Positions 10,743-20,172 are shown, counted from the first letter of the stretch. The stretch: 64,000 nucleotides of DNA from Alphaproteobacteria bacterium (GCA_025360605.1 JANYBV010000031.1:67063-131062); one strand, 5' to 3'. Made by a program: numbers and translations. Notes: generated by a model not told the origin, from the letters alone.

Positions 10743-11870
10743 ATGACCAACGCTGTAATTTGTGCCTATGCACGCTCTGCCTTTACTCCTGCCAACAAAG
10801 GCGAACTGGCCAAAACCCGCCCTGACGACATTATCGCGCAGGTGATGAAGGGGCTGGTGGCGAAATCGGGCGTAAAGGTAGCGGATATTGAAGACGCATT
10901 GGTAGGCTGCGCCTTTCCGGAAGGCGAACAAGGGTTGAACATGGCGCGTATGGTGGTGTTACTGGCAGGGTTGCCGTTGACCATAGGTGGGGCGACGGTG
11001 AACCGCTATTGCGGGTCGTCGATGGAAGCGATCCATATGGCGGCGGGCAAGATTGCCTGTGGTGCCGGTGAGGTGTTTATCTGTGCAGGCGTGGAATCGA
11101 TGACGCGTATTCCGATGGCGGGGTTTAACCCGTCCCCCAATCCCAAGCTCTATGAAACGATGCCGACGGCGTATATGTCCATGGGGCTGACGGCAGAAAA
11201 TGTCTGTAAAAAATTCGCCATTTCGCGCAAGGATCAGGAAGCCTTCGCGGTGGAAAGCCACAGGAAGGCGGCGCGCGGCGATTTTTCCGGAGAAATTATT
11301 CCCGTCACCAACCGCAATCTTACCATCAGCAAGGATGGCTGCATCCGTCCTGATACGGTGGCGGATGTGATGTCGGCGTTGCCTCCGGCCTTTGATGTGA
11401 ATGGCATGGTAACGGCGGCTACCTCGTCCCCGATGACGGATGGTGCGGCAGCGGTGCTGGTGGCAAGCGAGGCGTATGCCGACAAAAATGGCCTCACCAA
11501 AATAGCACGCATTAAAAGTTTCGCCGTAGCCGGACTGGCACCGGAACTGATGGGGCTCGGGCCAATTGAAGCCAGCCGCAAGGCGCTGGCGCGGGCGGGG
11601 CTTTCCATCACCGATATGGATATCATCGAACTCAACGAAGCCTTCGCGGTGCAGGCACTGGCGGTAATCAGTGAGCTGAAAATGGATATAGCGAAGGTCA
11701 ATATAGAAGGTGGTGCGATTGCGCTGGGGCATCCGCTCGGTGCGTCAGGTGCGAGGATTACCGGCAAAGCCGCACAATTACTGCAAAAACATGGCAAGCG
11801 TTACGCGCTGGCGACCCAGTGTATCGGTGGCGGGCAGGGTATCGCCACGGTATTGGAAGCCATTAAGTAG
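10743..11870 (+). CDS. fadA: Acetyl-CoA acyltransferase (thiolase)
   Basis: A thiolase that cleaves 3-ketoacyl-CoA in beta-oxidation or condenses two acetyl-CoA. The acyl-accepting cysteine is C90 in VNRYCGSSM. NEAFAVQAL, GGAIALGHPLGASGAR and the C-terminal CIGGGQG with the second catalytic cysteine are all present. At 375 residues it is full length. AAAGGA lies about 7 nt before the ATG. It lies near the FadN-like gene, from which it is separated by a small antitoxin gene. FadA versus AtoB/PhaA specificity cannot be settled from motifs, but the neighbours favour FadA. Confidence 0.9.
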   Translation: MTNAVICAYARSAFTPANKGELAKTRPDDIIAQVMKGLVAKSGVKVADIEDALVGCAFPEGEQGLNMARMVVLLAGLPLTIGGATVNRYCGSSMEAIHMAAGKIACGAGEVFICAGVESMTRIPMAGFNPSPNPKLYETMPTAYMSMGLTAENVCKKFAISRKDQEAFAVESHRKAARGDFSGEIIPVTNRNLTISKDGCIRPDTVADVMSALPPAFDVNGMVTAATSSPMTDGAAAVLVASEAYADKNGLTKIARIKSFAVAGLAPELMGLGPIEASRKALARAGLSITDMDIIELNEAFAVQALAVISELKMDIAKVNIEGGAIALGHPLGASGARITGKAAQLLQKHGKRYALATQCIGGGQGIATVLEAIK

Positions 11871-11878
11871 TTGGTAAG

Positions 11879-11893
11879 TATTATCTGATAATA
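11879..11893 (+). promoter_or_regulatory. Palindromic operator candidate 1 for the antitoxin gene
   Basis: A perfect inverted repeat, TATTATC-T-GATAATA. Its core ATCTGAT is the same as that of the second palindrome; the centres are 24 bp apart. It lies in the short gap between the thiolase stop and the antitoxin start. Confidence 0.6.
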
Positions 11894-11901
11894 GGATATT
11901 C

Positions 11902-11918
11902 ATAAAATCTGATTTTAT
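11902..11918 (+). promoter_or_regulatory. Palindromic operator candidate 2 for the antitoxin gene
   Basis: A perfect inverted repeat, ATAAAATC-T-GATTTTAT, ending 19 bp before the ATG at 11938. It shares the ATCTGAT core with the upstream palindrome. Phd/YefM antitoxins are known to repress their own genes through paired palindromes, so this pair is a likely autoregulatory operator. Confidence 0.65.
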
Positions 11919-11937
11919 GAATGAAGGGAAAAATCCT

Positions 11938-12204
11938 ATGGACGATCCGGAAATCATCACGGCTACCGAGGCCTCACGCTCCTTTTCAGAGCTGCTGCAC
12001 CGCGTGTGTTATGGCGGCGAATCCTTTACCGTTAAAAAGGGCAATAGGCTGATGGCACGTATTGTTCCGGTGGAGCCAGTCGCCAAGGCGGCAGAAATAG
12101 TGAGGGAAACACCGGCTGAAAACATGCCACCCGCCCAGATGACAAAGGAAGAAGCGGAATTTTATCAGGCATGGATGGAGCAGGTTCAGAAGGTAGAGGC
12201 GTAA
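11938..12204 (+). CDS. Phd/YefM-like antitoxin, apparently orphan
   Basis: An 88-residue protein whose N-terminal half matches the Phd/YefM pattern: ITATEASRSFSELLHRV, then a glycine, then FTVKKGNRLMARIVP. This is the DNA-binding domain; the C-terminal half (EEAEFYQAWMEQVQ) would be the toxin-neutralising tail. ATG 11938 is preferred over 11917 because GAAGGG (11923-11928) is 9 nt upstream and the earlier ATG lies inside a palindrome. No toxin gene follows: the next gene is the FadN-like one 81 bp on. It may be an orphan regulator or act on a toxin elsewhere. Confidence 0.8.
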   Translation: MDDPEIITATEASRSFSELLHRVCYGGESFTVKKGNRLMARIVPVEPVAKAAEIVRETPAENMPPAQMTKEEAEFYQAWMEQVQKVEA

Positions 12205-12285
12205 TAACGCCAACTAAAACATATGGACATTTTACGACACTCCCTACATCCTTCTAACCTCGGATTGTATGATTAACCTTGAAAG

Positions 12286-14616
12286 ATGAATCGCATGACC
12301 ACCATTAAAAAAATTGCTGTTTTAGGTTCGGGTGTCATGGGCAGCGGCATTGCCGCGCATGTGGCCAATGCCGGAATTCCTGTGGTGCTTTTAGACATCG
12401 TGAAGGCGGGTGACGCCAACCGCAATGCGCTCACGCAAGGGGCGGTGGAAAAGCAACTGGCAGGCAAACCATCGGGATTCATCCATAAAAACCGCGCTAA
12501 ATTGGTCACCTGTGGCAATCTGGAAGACAATCTCGACTTACTCAAGGATTGCGACTGGATTATTGAAGCCGTTTTAGAAAAGCTGGAAGTCAAACAACAA
12601 GTCTACCGCACGATTAACACGGTGCGTAAAGCCGGATGCGTGGTGTCATCCAACACCTCAACCCTGCCGATTCATGAACTGACGAAAGGTTTTGACGCGT
12701 CGTTCGCGCAGGATTTCATGATCACGCATTTTTTCAACCCGCCGCGTTTTATGCGTTTGCTGGAAGTGGTCAAAGGCGAAAAAACTAGTGCCGAAGCGTT
12801 CGCTGCGATTGAAACCTTCGCGGATGTGCATTTGGGCAAAGGCATCGTGCATTGCAAAGATACCCCCGGATTCATCGCTAACCGCATCGGTGTGTACTGG
12901 ATGATGACGGGGTTGCTGGAAGCCATCCGTCTTGGCGTAACGCCGGAGCAGGCCGATGCCGTGATGGGCAAACCGGCAGGGATTCCCAAGACAGGCATAT
13001 TCGGATTGTTTGACCTGATTGGCATTGATCTGATGCCGCTGATTGCCAAAGAAATGCTTTCCACACTTCCGGCGGACGATACATTCCGAAAGCTCTATCA
13101 GGAACCGGAACTGGTGAAAAAAATGATCGCCGAAGGTTATACGGGGCGCAAGGGCAAGGGCGGTTTCTACCGCATCAACAAGATTGGCGAAAAGAAAATC
13201 AAGGAAGTGATCGACCTGAAAACTGGCGAGTATCATCCGCAAAGCGGCAAAGTGGAACTGGCCAGCATTGAGGCGGCTAAAAAGGGATTGCAGGCATTGG
13301 TGTCGCATCCGGATGTGGGCGGGCAGTATGCGTGGGCGGTGCTGTCGGGCACGCTGTATTACGCGGCCTCGCTTGTGCCCGCTATCAGCGACGACATTAC
13401 CGGCATCGATGATGCCATGCGCATGGGCTATAACTGGAAATACGGCCCCTTTGAAATGATCGACCGGCTGGGTGTCGACTGGTTCATCGGCAAGCTGAAA
13501 GCCGAAGGCAAAACCATTCCGCCGATCCTTGAAAAAGCCGCCGGAAAAACCCTGTATAAAATCGATGGTGCGCAGCGTACCGCGTTTAACGTATCGGGTG
13601 ATTACAGGCCGATCATCGCACCCATCGGCTCAATGATGCTGGGCGATACGAAGCTTACGAAAAAGCCGGTGGTGAAGAATCCATCTGCGAGCCTGTGGGA
13701 TATTGGTGACGGGGTGGCGTGTTTGGAGCTGACCTCGAAAATGAACTCCATCGACATGGATATTCTGGGGATGATGGAACAGTTGATTCCATTGGTGAAA
13801 AAAGATTTCAAAGGGCTGGTCATCGGCAATGATGCGGATAATTTTTCCGTTGGTGCTAACTTAGGCCTGATGCTGATGGCAGCGAATATCGCGGCGTGGA
13901 ACCAGATCAGCGATATGGTGCGCCGTGGCCAGAATGCGATGATGGGGCTGAAGCACGCGCCGTTTCCGGTGGTAGCATCCCTTGCAGGCATGGCACTGGG
14001 TGGCGGTTGCGAAACCGTGCTGCACAGCCACGCGGTGCAGGCGCATGTGGAAGCGTATCCCGGGCTGGTGGAAGTGGGCGTTGGCCTGATTCCGGGTTGG
14101 GGCGGTTGTAAGGAAATGCTGCTGCGCTATGTCGGGAGTGAACAGGGTGGAGCGATGCCTGCGATCAGTAAGGTATTTGAAATGATTGCGCTTGCTAAAG
14201 TGGCTGGCTCGGCTGAAGAAGCCCGTGACTTGAAAATACTGCGTGAAGGTGATGGCATTACCATGAACCGCGTGCGCGTGCTGGCGGATGCGAAAGCGCG
14301 TTGCCTGAAAATGGCGGAAAACTTTGTTCCGATTGCGCCGCAGACTATCCGCTTACCGGGGGCTTCGGCGAAGGTGGCATTATTTATGGCGGTGGATGAC
14401 ATGGCCGCCAAGGGCAAGGCCACGCCTCATGATGTGGTGGTGTGCAAGGGGCTGGCACGGGTGCTTTCTGGCGGCGATACCGATATTTCCGAGAGCGTGA
14501 CTGAGCAGCAGTTGCTGGATCTGGAGCATGAAGTGTTTCTGGAATTGATCAAAACCAAAGGGTCACTGGCGCGTATCGAGCATATGCTGGAGACCGGAAA
14601 GCCGCTTAGAAACTAG
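12286..14616 (+). CDS. 3-hydroxyacyl-CoA dehydrogenase / enoyl-CoA hydratase, FadN order
   Basis: A 776-residue bifunctional beta-oxidation protein. The NAD-binding Rossmann motif GSGVMGSGIAAHVA is at residues 15-28, followed by the dehydrogenase domains. A crotonase domain lies at the C-terminus (VVASLAGMALGGGCE, then LVEVGVGLIPGWGG, with both expected glutamates). This dehydrogenase-first order matches Bacillus FadN and related alphaproteobacterial proteins and is the reverse of E. coli FadB. It would hydrate trans-2-enoyl-CoA and oxidise the 3-hydroxy product. It belongs with the thiolase upstream and the acyl-CoA dehydrogenase downstream. Confidence 0.92.
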   Translation: MNRMTTIKKIAVLGSGVMGSGIAAHVANAGIPVVLLDIVKAGDANRNALTQGAVEKQLAGKPSGFIHKNRAKLVTCGNLEDNLDLLKDCDWIIEAVLEKLEVKQQVYRTINTVRKAGCVVSSNTSTLPIHELTKGFDASFAQDFMITHFFNPPRFMRLLEVVKGEKTSAEAFAAIETFADVHLGKGIVHCKDTPGFIANRIGVYWMMTGLLEAIRLGVTPEQADAVMGKPAGIPKTGIFGLFDLIGIDLMPLIAKEMLSTLPADDTFRKLYQEPELVKKMIAEGYTGRKGKGGFYRINKIGEKKIKEVIDLKTGEYHPQSGKVELASIEAAKKGLQALVSHPDVGGQYAWAVLSGTLYYAASLVPAISDDITGIDDAMRMGYNWKYGPFEMIDRLGVDWFIGKLKAEGKTIPPILEKAAGKTLYKIDGAQRTAFNVSGDYRPIIAPIGSMMLGDTKLTKKPVVKNPSASLWDIGDGVACLELTSKMNSIDMDILGMMEQLIPLVKKDFKGLVIGNDADNFSVGANLGLMLMAANIAAWNQISDMVRRGQNAMMGLKHAPFPVVASLAGMALGGGCETVLHSHAVQAHVEAYPGLVEVGVGLIPGWGGCKEMLLRYVGSEQGGAMPAISKVFEMIALAKVAGSAEEARDLKILREGDGITMNRVRVLADAKARCLKMAENFVPIAPQTIRLPGASAKVALFMAVDDMAAKGKATPHDVVVCKGLARVLSGGDTDISESVTEQQLLDLEHEVFLELIKTKGSLARIEHMLETGKPLRN

Positions 14617-14710
14617 CAATCTATTGAATTTTAATAGTTAAAATACGATAGGCGATACTATTGTTTCGTTGGTGCGTGCATGGATATATCGTTGCATTTA
14701 GGCGCTGATA

Positions 14711-14730
14711 TGATTAAAACTTGTTAATCA
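14711..14730 (+). promoter_or_regulatory. Inverted repeat upstream of an unknown gene
   Basis: TGATTAA (14711-14717) and TTAATCA (14724-14730) form perfect 7-bp arms around a 6-nt spacer, 31 bp before the ATG at 14761. This size fits a dimeric regulator's binding site. It is not followed by a T-run, so it is not a terminator. Confidence 0.35.
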
Positions 14731-14760
14731 AATCATTCCGGACAATGTAGAGTCACAGTA

Positions 14761-16428
14761 ATGCGTATTTTTATCAACCAGACGGACTCTATCAAAAACG
14801 ATAAAATCCATAAAACCAAGTTCTATAAAGCCGCTATTTTGTTTGCGGAAGAATATAACAAATACGTTCCTGATGAAGAAAAGGCACGGATTGTACTGCC
14901 TTATTCATTCCTTTTAGCAAAAACAAATTTTCTGTTTCCTGAAGGCATTGGAATGCCTCCGCCAGCGGTCGGCGAAGAGAAAAAATTCATTGATCTGGTC
15001 AAGGAAAAACCGGATTTATTTGAATTCCATTACACCTATCAGGATGAACAGCTCTACAAGCAGCTCCATAAAAGCCTGTTTTCCATTATTCAAAAAATGG
15101 AGGCAGAAAATCCCGTCGAGCAAACGGATTTCCCAAAACCTGAAAAGCATAAACCTGTCATTGATGAGGCAGCGGTTAAATCGCTGCGCAAAGCCGCTTT
15201 TCAGGTGAATAAGGATTTCAGATGGGCACGTATGAATCTGGACACATGGTTTGCGGATCGTTGCATTGGTGAGAATGCGGATTTTCCTGTTTTGCGGGCG
15301 GAATCGTCTGCAGGGGAGACCGTGGGAGGGATAGGGCTTTTCCTTGTGTTACTAGAAAGATCGGACACACGTAAATTACTGGGTATTACGGCTAAAGACC
15401 TTCCCGATGTTTCCCCCGAAAATGCAGAGTATTATTCTGCTCTTTTCACCAAAGCAGCTGATCTTGTGAGGCGTATCAATAAAGATATTGAGATTAGGGA
15501 AGATCAGGCGACTGTTGGCAGGCCCGTGGTGAAAATGCGCGACAGCAAAAAACACCTTCCCAAGACATCGGGTGGAACACTGACATCGATTGTTAGCAGG
15601 GCAACGACCATTAAAGGATTTTTAGAGGACATAGACCAGAAATGGCTGGAGCGGAACAACATTGCTCCCGAAGGTCAGGTACTCAAAATGCGCGGCGCTT
15701 CCGGCGCATCGCTTTTTCAGGCATTGATTGCCGCAGATCCTATTAAGGAAGATTTACACATCGAAAAACCTAATGGTTTGGTTGCTAATGGTGTTCAGGG
15801 GAAAATGAAAGCATCGGAAGCGATTAAACTGACGGTGGATGAGTCTTTTAAGAGCTTAGTTATGGGGCCCGAACACGAAAAAGAAATCACTATTTTTGCC
15901 GTAGATGATAAAGATTTCTATCTTAAGACGACGGGCGAAGAAAAGCAGGTGGAGCATGAAGACGGAGCTGATGTTGTCACTAAAATACGCAGTAATCCGC
16001 TGACGCAAAAAGATGAAGACGGGCTTGCGTTTCTGGATGTGGTGAAATCCGGCGAGCTGTACCTCAATTTTGCTGCACGCCTCAGGAAACTTGCAATCGA
16101 TCATCCTGAACGCGCTGAAACAATTGAACCCACCATCAGGGCGCTTAAATCATATTTTGAAATCAAAGATCACGGCCATGCGGGGGCCGGAGCAGCGCAT
16201 CCAAGTTATGAACAAGAGGTTCGATCCATACTTGGAAGCAGAGGGCAGGAAAGGGATGTGGTGGCTATGCAAAGGGCAGTGGAAAGTCTGGGTGTCTTAC
16301 TTGAAGGTGATGGAAAGGAACTGCCCTCGGATGCAAGAAAAATGGTCAAAAGTGCAATTGCCAAGACGGTCACCCTCATTCCCAATCATGATCGTGGTGG
16401 CGCAAAAAGGGCTGCCAGCGACGATTAA
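14761..16428 (+). CDS. Hypothetical protein (555 aa), unrecognised
   Basis: A large soluble protein that I cannot assign. There is no signal peptide, no membrane segment and no nucleotide-binding or metal-binding motif that I can name. It is rich in lysine and glutamate, with helical segments. Visible blocks include LRKAAFQVNKDFRWARMNLDTWFADRC (mid-protein) and KMRGASGASLFQALIAADP. The C-terminus (LIPNHDRGGAKRAASDD) looks disordered. The gene is AT-richer than the beta-oxidation genes either side and stands alone with its own palindrome upstream. It could be a lineage-specific protein or an effector, but nothing in the sequence decides this. Confidence 0.75.
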   Translation: MRIFINQTDSIKNDKIHKTKFYKAAILFAEEYNKYVPDEEKARIVLPYSFLLAKTNFLFPEGIGMPPPAVGEEKKFIDLVKEKPDLFEFHYTYQDEQLYKQLHKSLFSIIQKMEAENPVEQTDFPKPEKHKPVIDEAAVKSLRKAAFQVNKDFRWARMNLDTWFADRCIGENADFPVLRAESSAGETVGGIGLFLVLLERSDTRKLLGITAKDLPDVSPENAEYYSALFTKAADLVRRINKDIEIREDQATVGRPVVKMRDSKKHLPKTSGGTLTSIVSRATTIKGFLEDIDQKWLERNNIAPEGQVLKMRGASGASLFQALIAADPIKEDLHIEKPNGLVANGVQGKMKASEAIKLTVDESFKSLVMGPEHEKEITIFAVDDKDFYLKTTGEEKQVEHEDGADVVTKIRSNPLTQKDEDGLAFLDVVKSGELYLNFAARLRKLAIDHPERAETIEPTIRALKSYFEIKDHGHAGAGAAHPSYEQEVRSILGSRGQERDVVAMQRAVESLGVLLEGDGKELPSDARKMVKSAIAKTVTLIPNHDRGGAKRAASDD

Positions 16429-16493
16429 AAAAGTGCGTTTAAACTGGCCAAAAACATGATATCCCTGCTGGATTAATAATTGTCCGGTATCCC

Positions 16494-17489
16494 ATGCGTT
16501 ATTTCCTTTCATCTATCATTGTTACGGTTATCGCCTTTGCGGCTGCCTTTGGCTGGGCAGGAAGTTCCGGTCTTTTGATTTGTGCGTTGCTAACGTTGAT
16601 GGAGGTGAGCTTCTCTTTTGATAATGCTGTGGTGAATGCCATGGTGCTTAAAAAAATGGATTCTCTTTGGCAGCATCGTTTCCTGACATGGGGTATGCTG
16701 ATTGCTGTGTTTGGCGTGCGCTTTATTTTCCCAATCATGATTGTCGCTTTTGCCACCGGCCTTGGATTCACGGAAGTGACTAAACTTGCGCTTGAAAACC
16801 CCGCGGAATACAGCCGTCATGTGTTGGAATCACATGTGCAGATAGGCGCGTTTGGGGGGATGTTTCTCATGATGGTGTTTTTGAAATTTATCATGGATGA
16901 AACCAAGCATATCCATTGGTTCGGTCGCATTGAAAGTCAGTTGGCACAGTTGGGGAAGCTCGAAGCGGTCGAGGTGCTGATTGCATTGGCGTTGCTGGTT
17001 GGGGTGGATGGTTTCCTTGATGGAGCGCAGCAGCTGCATGCGCTCAGCGCCGGTGTGGTAGGTATTATGACCTACGTGCTGGTGAATGGTATTACCGCAC
17101 TCGCCTCTGGTGGTGGGCACGGAGCATCACAAACGGTCAGCTATTCCGGTCTTATGGGGTTTATCTACCTTCAATTTCTTGATGCATCCTTTTCGCTGGA
17201 TGGGGTGGTGGGGGCGTTTGCCATGAGCAATGATCTGGTGATTATTATGCTGGGGTTGGGAGCGGGGGCGATGTTCGTGCGCTCCATCACCGTCTATCTG
17301 GTGCGTAAAGGCACGCTGGACCAGTACCGTTTCCTTGAACACGGTGCGCATTACGGCATCGGTTCGCTGGCGGTAATTATGCTGGTGAGTATGGTGCATC
17401 ATGTGCCAGAGATACTAACGGGACTGATCGGGGCCACATTTATCACGCTGGCACTGATTTCGTCGATACGGCATAACCGTAAGAAATAA
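16494..17489 (+). CDS. DUF475 / TerC-like integral membrane protein
   Basis: A 331-residue protein made largely of hydrophobic helices (roughly eight or nine). It has the two acidic repeats typical of this superfamily: MEVSFSFDNAVVNAMVL in the first half and DASFSLDGVVGAFAMSND in the second, each with an aspartate inside a helix. TerC relatives are linked to metal-ion export and tellurite resistance; for DUF475 itself the substrate is unknown. It lies between an unknown gene and an acyl-CoA dehydrogenase, so context gives no hint. Confidence 0.85.
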   Translation: MRYFLSSIIVTVIAFAAAFGWAGSSGLLICALLTLMEVSFSFDNAVVNAMVLKKMDSLWQHRFLTWGMLIAVFGVRFIFPIMIVAFATGLGFTEVTKLALENPAEYSRHVLESHVQIGAFGGMFLMMVFLKFIMDETKHIHWFGRIESQLAQLGKLEAVEVLIALALLVGVDGFLDGAQQLHALSAGVVGIMTYVLVNGITALASGGGHGASQTVSYSGLMGFIYLQFLDASFSLDGVVGAFAMSNDLVIIMLGLGAGAMFVRSITVYLVRKGTLDQYRFLEHGAHYGIGSLAVIMLVSMVHHVPEILTGLIGATFITLALISSIRHNRKK

Positions 17490-17533
17490 GGGCTATTAAC
17501 CCTTTGTTAGCGTAATTTTAGCTATAATGAGCT

Positions 17534-19309
17534 ATGCCAAGTTATAAAGCACCTATTCGTGATTTTCAGTTTATTCTCAATGACTATTTGGACATTGGGC
17601 AGTTCAGGGAATTGTCGGGTTTTGGCGATAGTGGGCCGGAGCTAATGAATCCATTGCTGGAAGCCGCCGCGCAGATGTGCGAGGAGGTGTTGTTCCCGTT
17701 AAACCAGAAGGGCGACAAGCAGGGCCTGACATACGATGATGGCCGCGTTATCCTGCCGGATGGTTTCAAGGAAGCCTATAAACTGTACGTGGAAGGTGGC
17801 TGGCCTGCTTTCACCTGCGATCCGAATTATGGCGGGCAGGGGCTTCCGGAAGTTCTCAACATGCCATTGATGGAGATGGTCTGTTCGTCCAATCTGGCGT
17901 TAGGGATGACCCCCGGGTTGTCGCATGGTGCCTATAACGCGATTTTACTTCATGCCAATGATGACTTGAAAAAAACTTTCCTCCCTAAAATTGTGACGGG
18001 AGAATGGTCAGGTGTGATGTGCCTCACCGAACCGCAGGCGGGAACCGATCTAGGGCTGGTGCGTACCACTGCTAAACCGAATGCTGATGGTTCATTTGCG
18101 GTCAGCGGCACCAAGATATTTATTTCATCGGGTGAGCATGAACTCACTGAAAACATTATCCACCTCGTGCTGGCGCGGTTGCCGGATGCGCCGAGCGGTA
18201 CTAAGGGCATTAGTCTATTTTTAGTTCCCAAGTTCATGGTGGATTCTAATGGTGTGGTGGGTAAACGCAATGCGGTGCGGTGCGAAGGCATTGAACATAA
18301 AATGGGGCTGCATGCCTCACCGACCTGCGTAATGAATTACGACAATGCCGTGGGTTATCTGGTGGGTGCGCCCAACAAGGGTATGAAGGCGATGTTCACC
18401 ATGATGAATGCCGCGCGTTTGTATGTTGGCGTGCAGGGGCTTGGCATCGGGGAAGTGGCGTACCAGAATGCATTATCCTACGCCAAAGAACGCCTGCAAA
18501 GCCGCGCGATCACCGGCACTAAAATGCCCGATAAACCGGCGGATCCGATTATTGTGCATGCCGATGTGCGCCGCATGCTGCTTACCATGCAGGCATTTAC
18601 CGAAGGTTCGCGTGCGCTTGCCATGGAAATGGCACTCAAGATTGATATTACCCACCGTCATCCCGATGCGATGGTGCGTCAGGAAGCGGATGATTTTGTC
18701 CAGTTGTTGACCCCCGTCGTGAAATCCTACCTCACCGATGGTGGGTTTGATACGGCCAACCTCGCGGTGCAGGTATTTGGCGGATACGGTTATATTGCCG
18801 AATACGGTGTCGAACAATATGTGCGCGATGCTCGTATCACTATGATTTACGAAGGCACCAACGGCGTGCAGGCACTCGATCTGGTCGGGCGTAAACTGCC
18901 GCAGAATACGGGCCGTTATTTGCGTGCATTTTTCCATCCGGTGGATGCGTTTATCACCCAGCATAAAGACAATCCTTTGATGAGGGAATTTATCAAGCCG
19001 CTATCCAAGCATGTGGAATATTTACAGCAGGCGACCATGTGGATTGGCTTAAACGGCCTCAGCAACCCTGACGATGCGGCGGGTGGTGCGGTGGAATACC
19101 AGCGCATGTTCGCGCATGTGGCACTTGCCTATGTGTGGGCGCGCCAAGCGGCAGTTGCGCTGGAAAAAATCAGTGGTTCCGAAAAGGAATTCTACGAAGC
19201 AAAACTCGCCACGGCACGCTTTTACATGCAGAAAATTTTACCGAATACTATATCACTGCTTTCTTCTATTACCGCCGGTAGCAAAAGTCTGATGCAAGCG
19301 CCGTTGTAA
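17534..19309 (+). CDS. Acyl-CoA dehydrogenase
   Basis: A 591-residue flavoprotein that makes trans-2-enoyl-CoA in the first step of beta-oxidation. It shows the family FAD/substrate block CLTEPQAGTDLG and the C-terminal GGYGYIAEYGVEQYVRDARITMIYEGTNGVQ, where the glutamate of YEGTN (about residue 440) is the likely catalytic base. The extra C-terminal helical domain of about 130 residues places it in the long class with DmdC and similar enzymes, not the 380-residue class. It completes the local set with the thiolase and FadN-like proteins; the electron acceptor would be ETF, not encoded here. Confidence 0.92.
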   Translation: MPSYKAPIRDFQFILNDYLDIGQFRELSGFGDSGPELMNPLLEAAAQMCEEVLFPLNQKGDKQGLTYDDGRVILPDGFKEAYKLYVEGGWPAFTCDPNYGGQGLPEVLNMPLMEMVCSSNLALGMTPGLSHGAYNAILLHANDDLKKTFLPKIVTGEWSGVMCLTEPQAGTDLGLVRTTAKPNADGSFAVSGTKIFISSGEHELTENIIHLVLARLPDAPSGTKGISLFLVPKFMVDSNGVVGKRNAVRCEGIEHKMGLHASPTCVMNYDNAVGYLVGAPNKGMKAMFTMMNAARLYVGVQGLGIGEVAYQNALSYAKERLQSRAITGTKMPDKPADPIIVHADVRRMLLTMQAFTEGSRALAMEMALKIDITHRHPDAMVRQEADDFVQLLTPVVKSYLTDGGFDTANLAVQVFGGYGYIAEYGVEQYVRDARITMIYEGTNGVQALDLVGRKLPQNTGRYLRAFFHPVDAFITQHKDNPLMREFIKPLSKHVEYLQQATMWIGLNGLSNPDDAAGGAVEYQRMFAHVALAYVWARQAAVALEKISGSEKEFYEAKLATARFYMQKILPNTISLLSSITAGSKSLMQAPL

Positions 19310-19326
19310 GATGCTATAGCGGGTGT

Positions 19327-20100
19327 GTGGACACCGTAACCCTTTTATATATTTTATTTGTTTTCAGCGTTGGCCTGACGTTCGGAAGTTTTGTCACGCT
19401 TGCCAGCTACCGTTTGCCACTGGGTGAAGATATTGCTATCAAGCCGTCACGCTGCCCGAAATGTGAAACCAAACTCAAATTTCTTGATCTGTGGCCGGTA
19501 TTGTCATGGGCGTGCAATAAGGGTAAATGCCGCCATTGTAAAGCGCCCGTATCGGCGCGTTATCCGCTGACCGAACTCGTTACCGCCGCTATGTTCGTTG
19601 CGCTCTACCTGTATTACGGGCTTACCCTGCAAAGTACGTTGCTGGCGATGCTATGGGTGGCGCTGATGATAATGATCGTCGTCGATCTTGAGCATTATAT
19701 TATTCCTGACCAGCTGCATTATGTGTTGTTGCCGCTCGGGCTTGGCTATCACGCGACTATACACACGCCTTCGGAGGATGTGTTGCATGGTTTCCTGCTG
19801 GCTTCCGGTATTGGCCTGTCGCTGCATTACGGGTATCGCTATCTACGCCACAAGGAAGGCCTCGGGTTTGGCGATGTCAAATTTTTTGCCGTGGCGGGGG
19901 TCTGGCTTGGCTTAAAACCTATCGTTCCTTTTTTGTTTTTTTCCGGTATTTTCGGCATCGTGACGGGGCTGCTCTGGCGCATCCTTAAAAAGGGTCCGGT
20001 CTTCCCGTTCGGGCCGGCACTGGCGGTGGCTTTATTCCTGTGTGTGACGTGTCCTCTGTTGACTAACCTATTCTGGAATATAGGGCAATTCATCAAATAA
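19327..20100 (+). CDS. Prepilin peptidase (PilD/GspO family)
   Basis: A 257-residue polytopic inner-membrane aspartic protease that trims type IV prepilin leaders and N-methylates the new N-terminus. The cytoplasmic zinc-type pairs C43/C46 and C68/C71 are present. The catalytic aspartates are D120 (VVDLEHYIIPDQ) and D183 (GLGFGDVKFF). The start is GTG 19327, just 18 bp after the acyl-CoA dehydrogenase stop. Natural partners in this window are the pilus-like operon at 29.8 kb and the prepilin-like propeller protein at 40.9 kb. Confidence 0.94.
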   Translation: MDTVTLLYILFVFSVGLTFGSFVTLASYRLPLGEDIAIKPSRCPKCETKLKFLDLWPVLSWACNKGKCRHCKAPVSARYPLTELVTAAMFVALYLYYGLTLQSTLLAMLWVALMIMIVVDLEHYIIPDQLHYVLLPLGLGYHATIHTPSEDVLHGFLLASGIGLSLHYGYRYLRHKEGLGFGDVKFFAVAGVWLGLKPIVPFLFFSGIFGIVTGLLWRILKKGPVFPFGPALAVALFLCVTCPLLTNLFWNIGQFIK

Positions 20101-20142
20101 TACATAAAATTTTTGTGTAATATAAAAAATACTACTTTTTTA

Positions 20143-20172
20143 TTGTTGAAATTATGCCGACTGTACTATAAT
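20143..20172 (+). promoter_or_regulatory. Promoter for the sulfate assimilation operon
   Basis: A perfect TATAAT (20167-20172) has TTGTTG 18 bp upstream (20143-20148), or TTGAAA 15 bp upstream, 42 bp before the cysI ATG. The surrounding 113-bp gap is very AT-rich. Six tight genes follow, so this probably drives the whole operon. Confidence 0.5.

Noticed and set aside
10959-11732. Long open frame antisense to the thiolase gene
   Set aside because: Same reason: the thiolase motifs are complete on the plus strand and the antisense protein is low in recognisable structure.
17487-17503. Terminator after the DUF475 gene
   Set aside because: Only a 5-bp AAGGG/CCCTT stem with a poor T-run; too weak to report as a feature.
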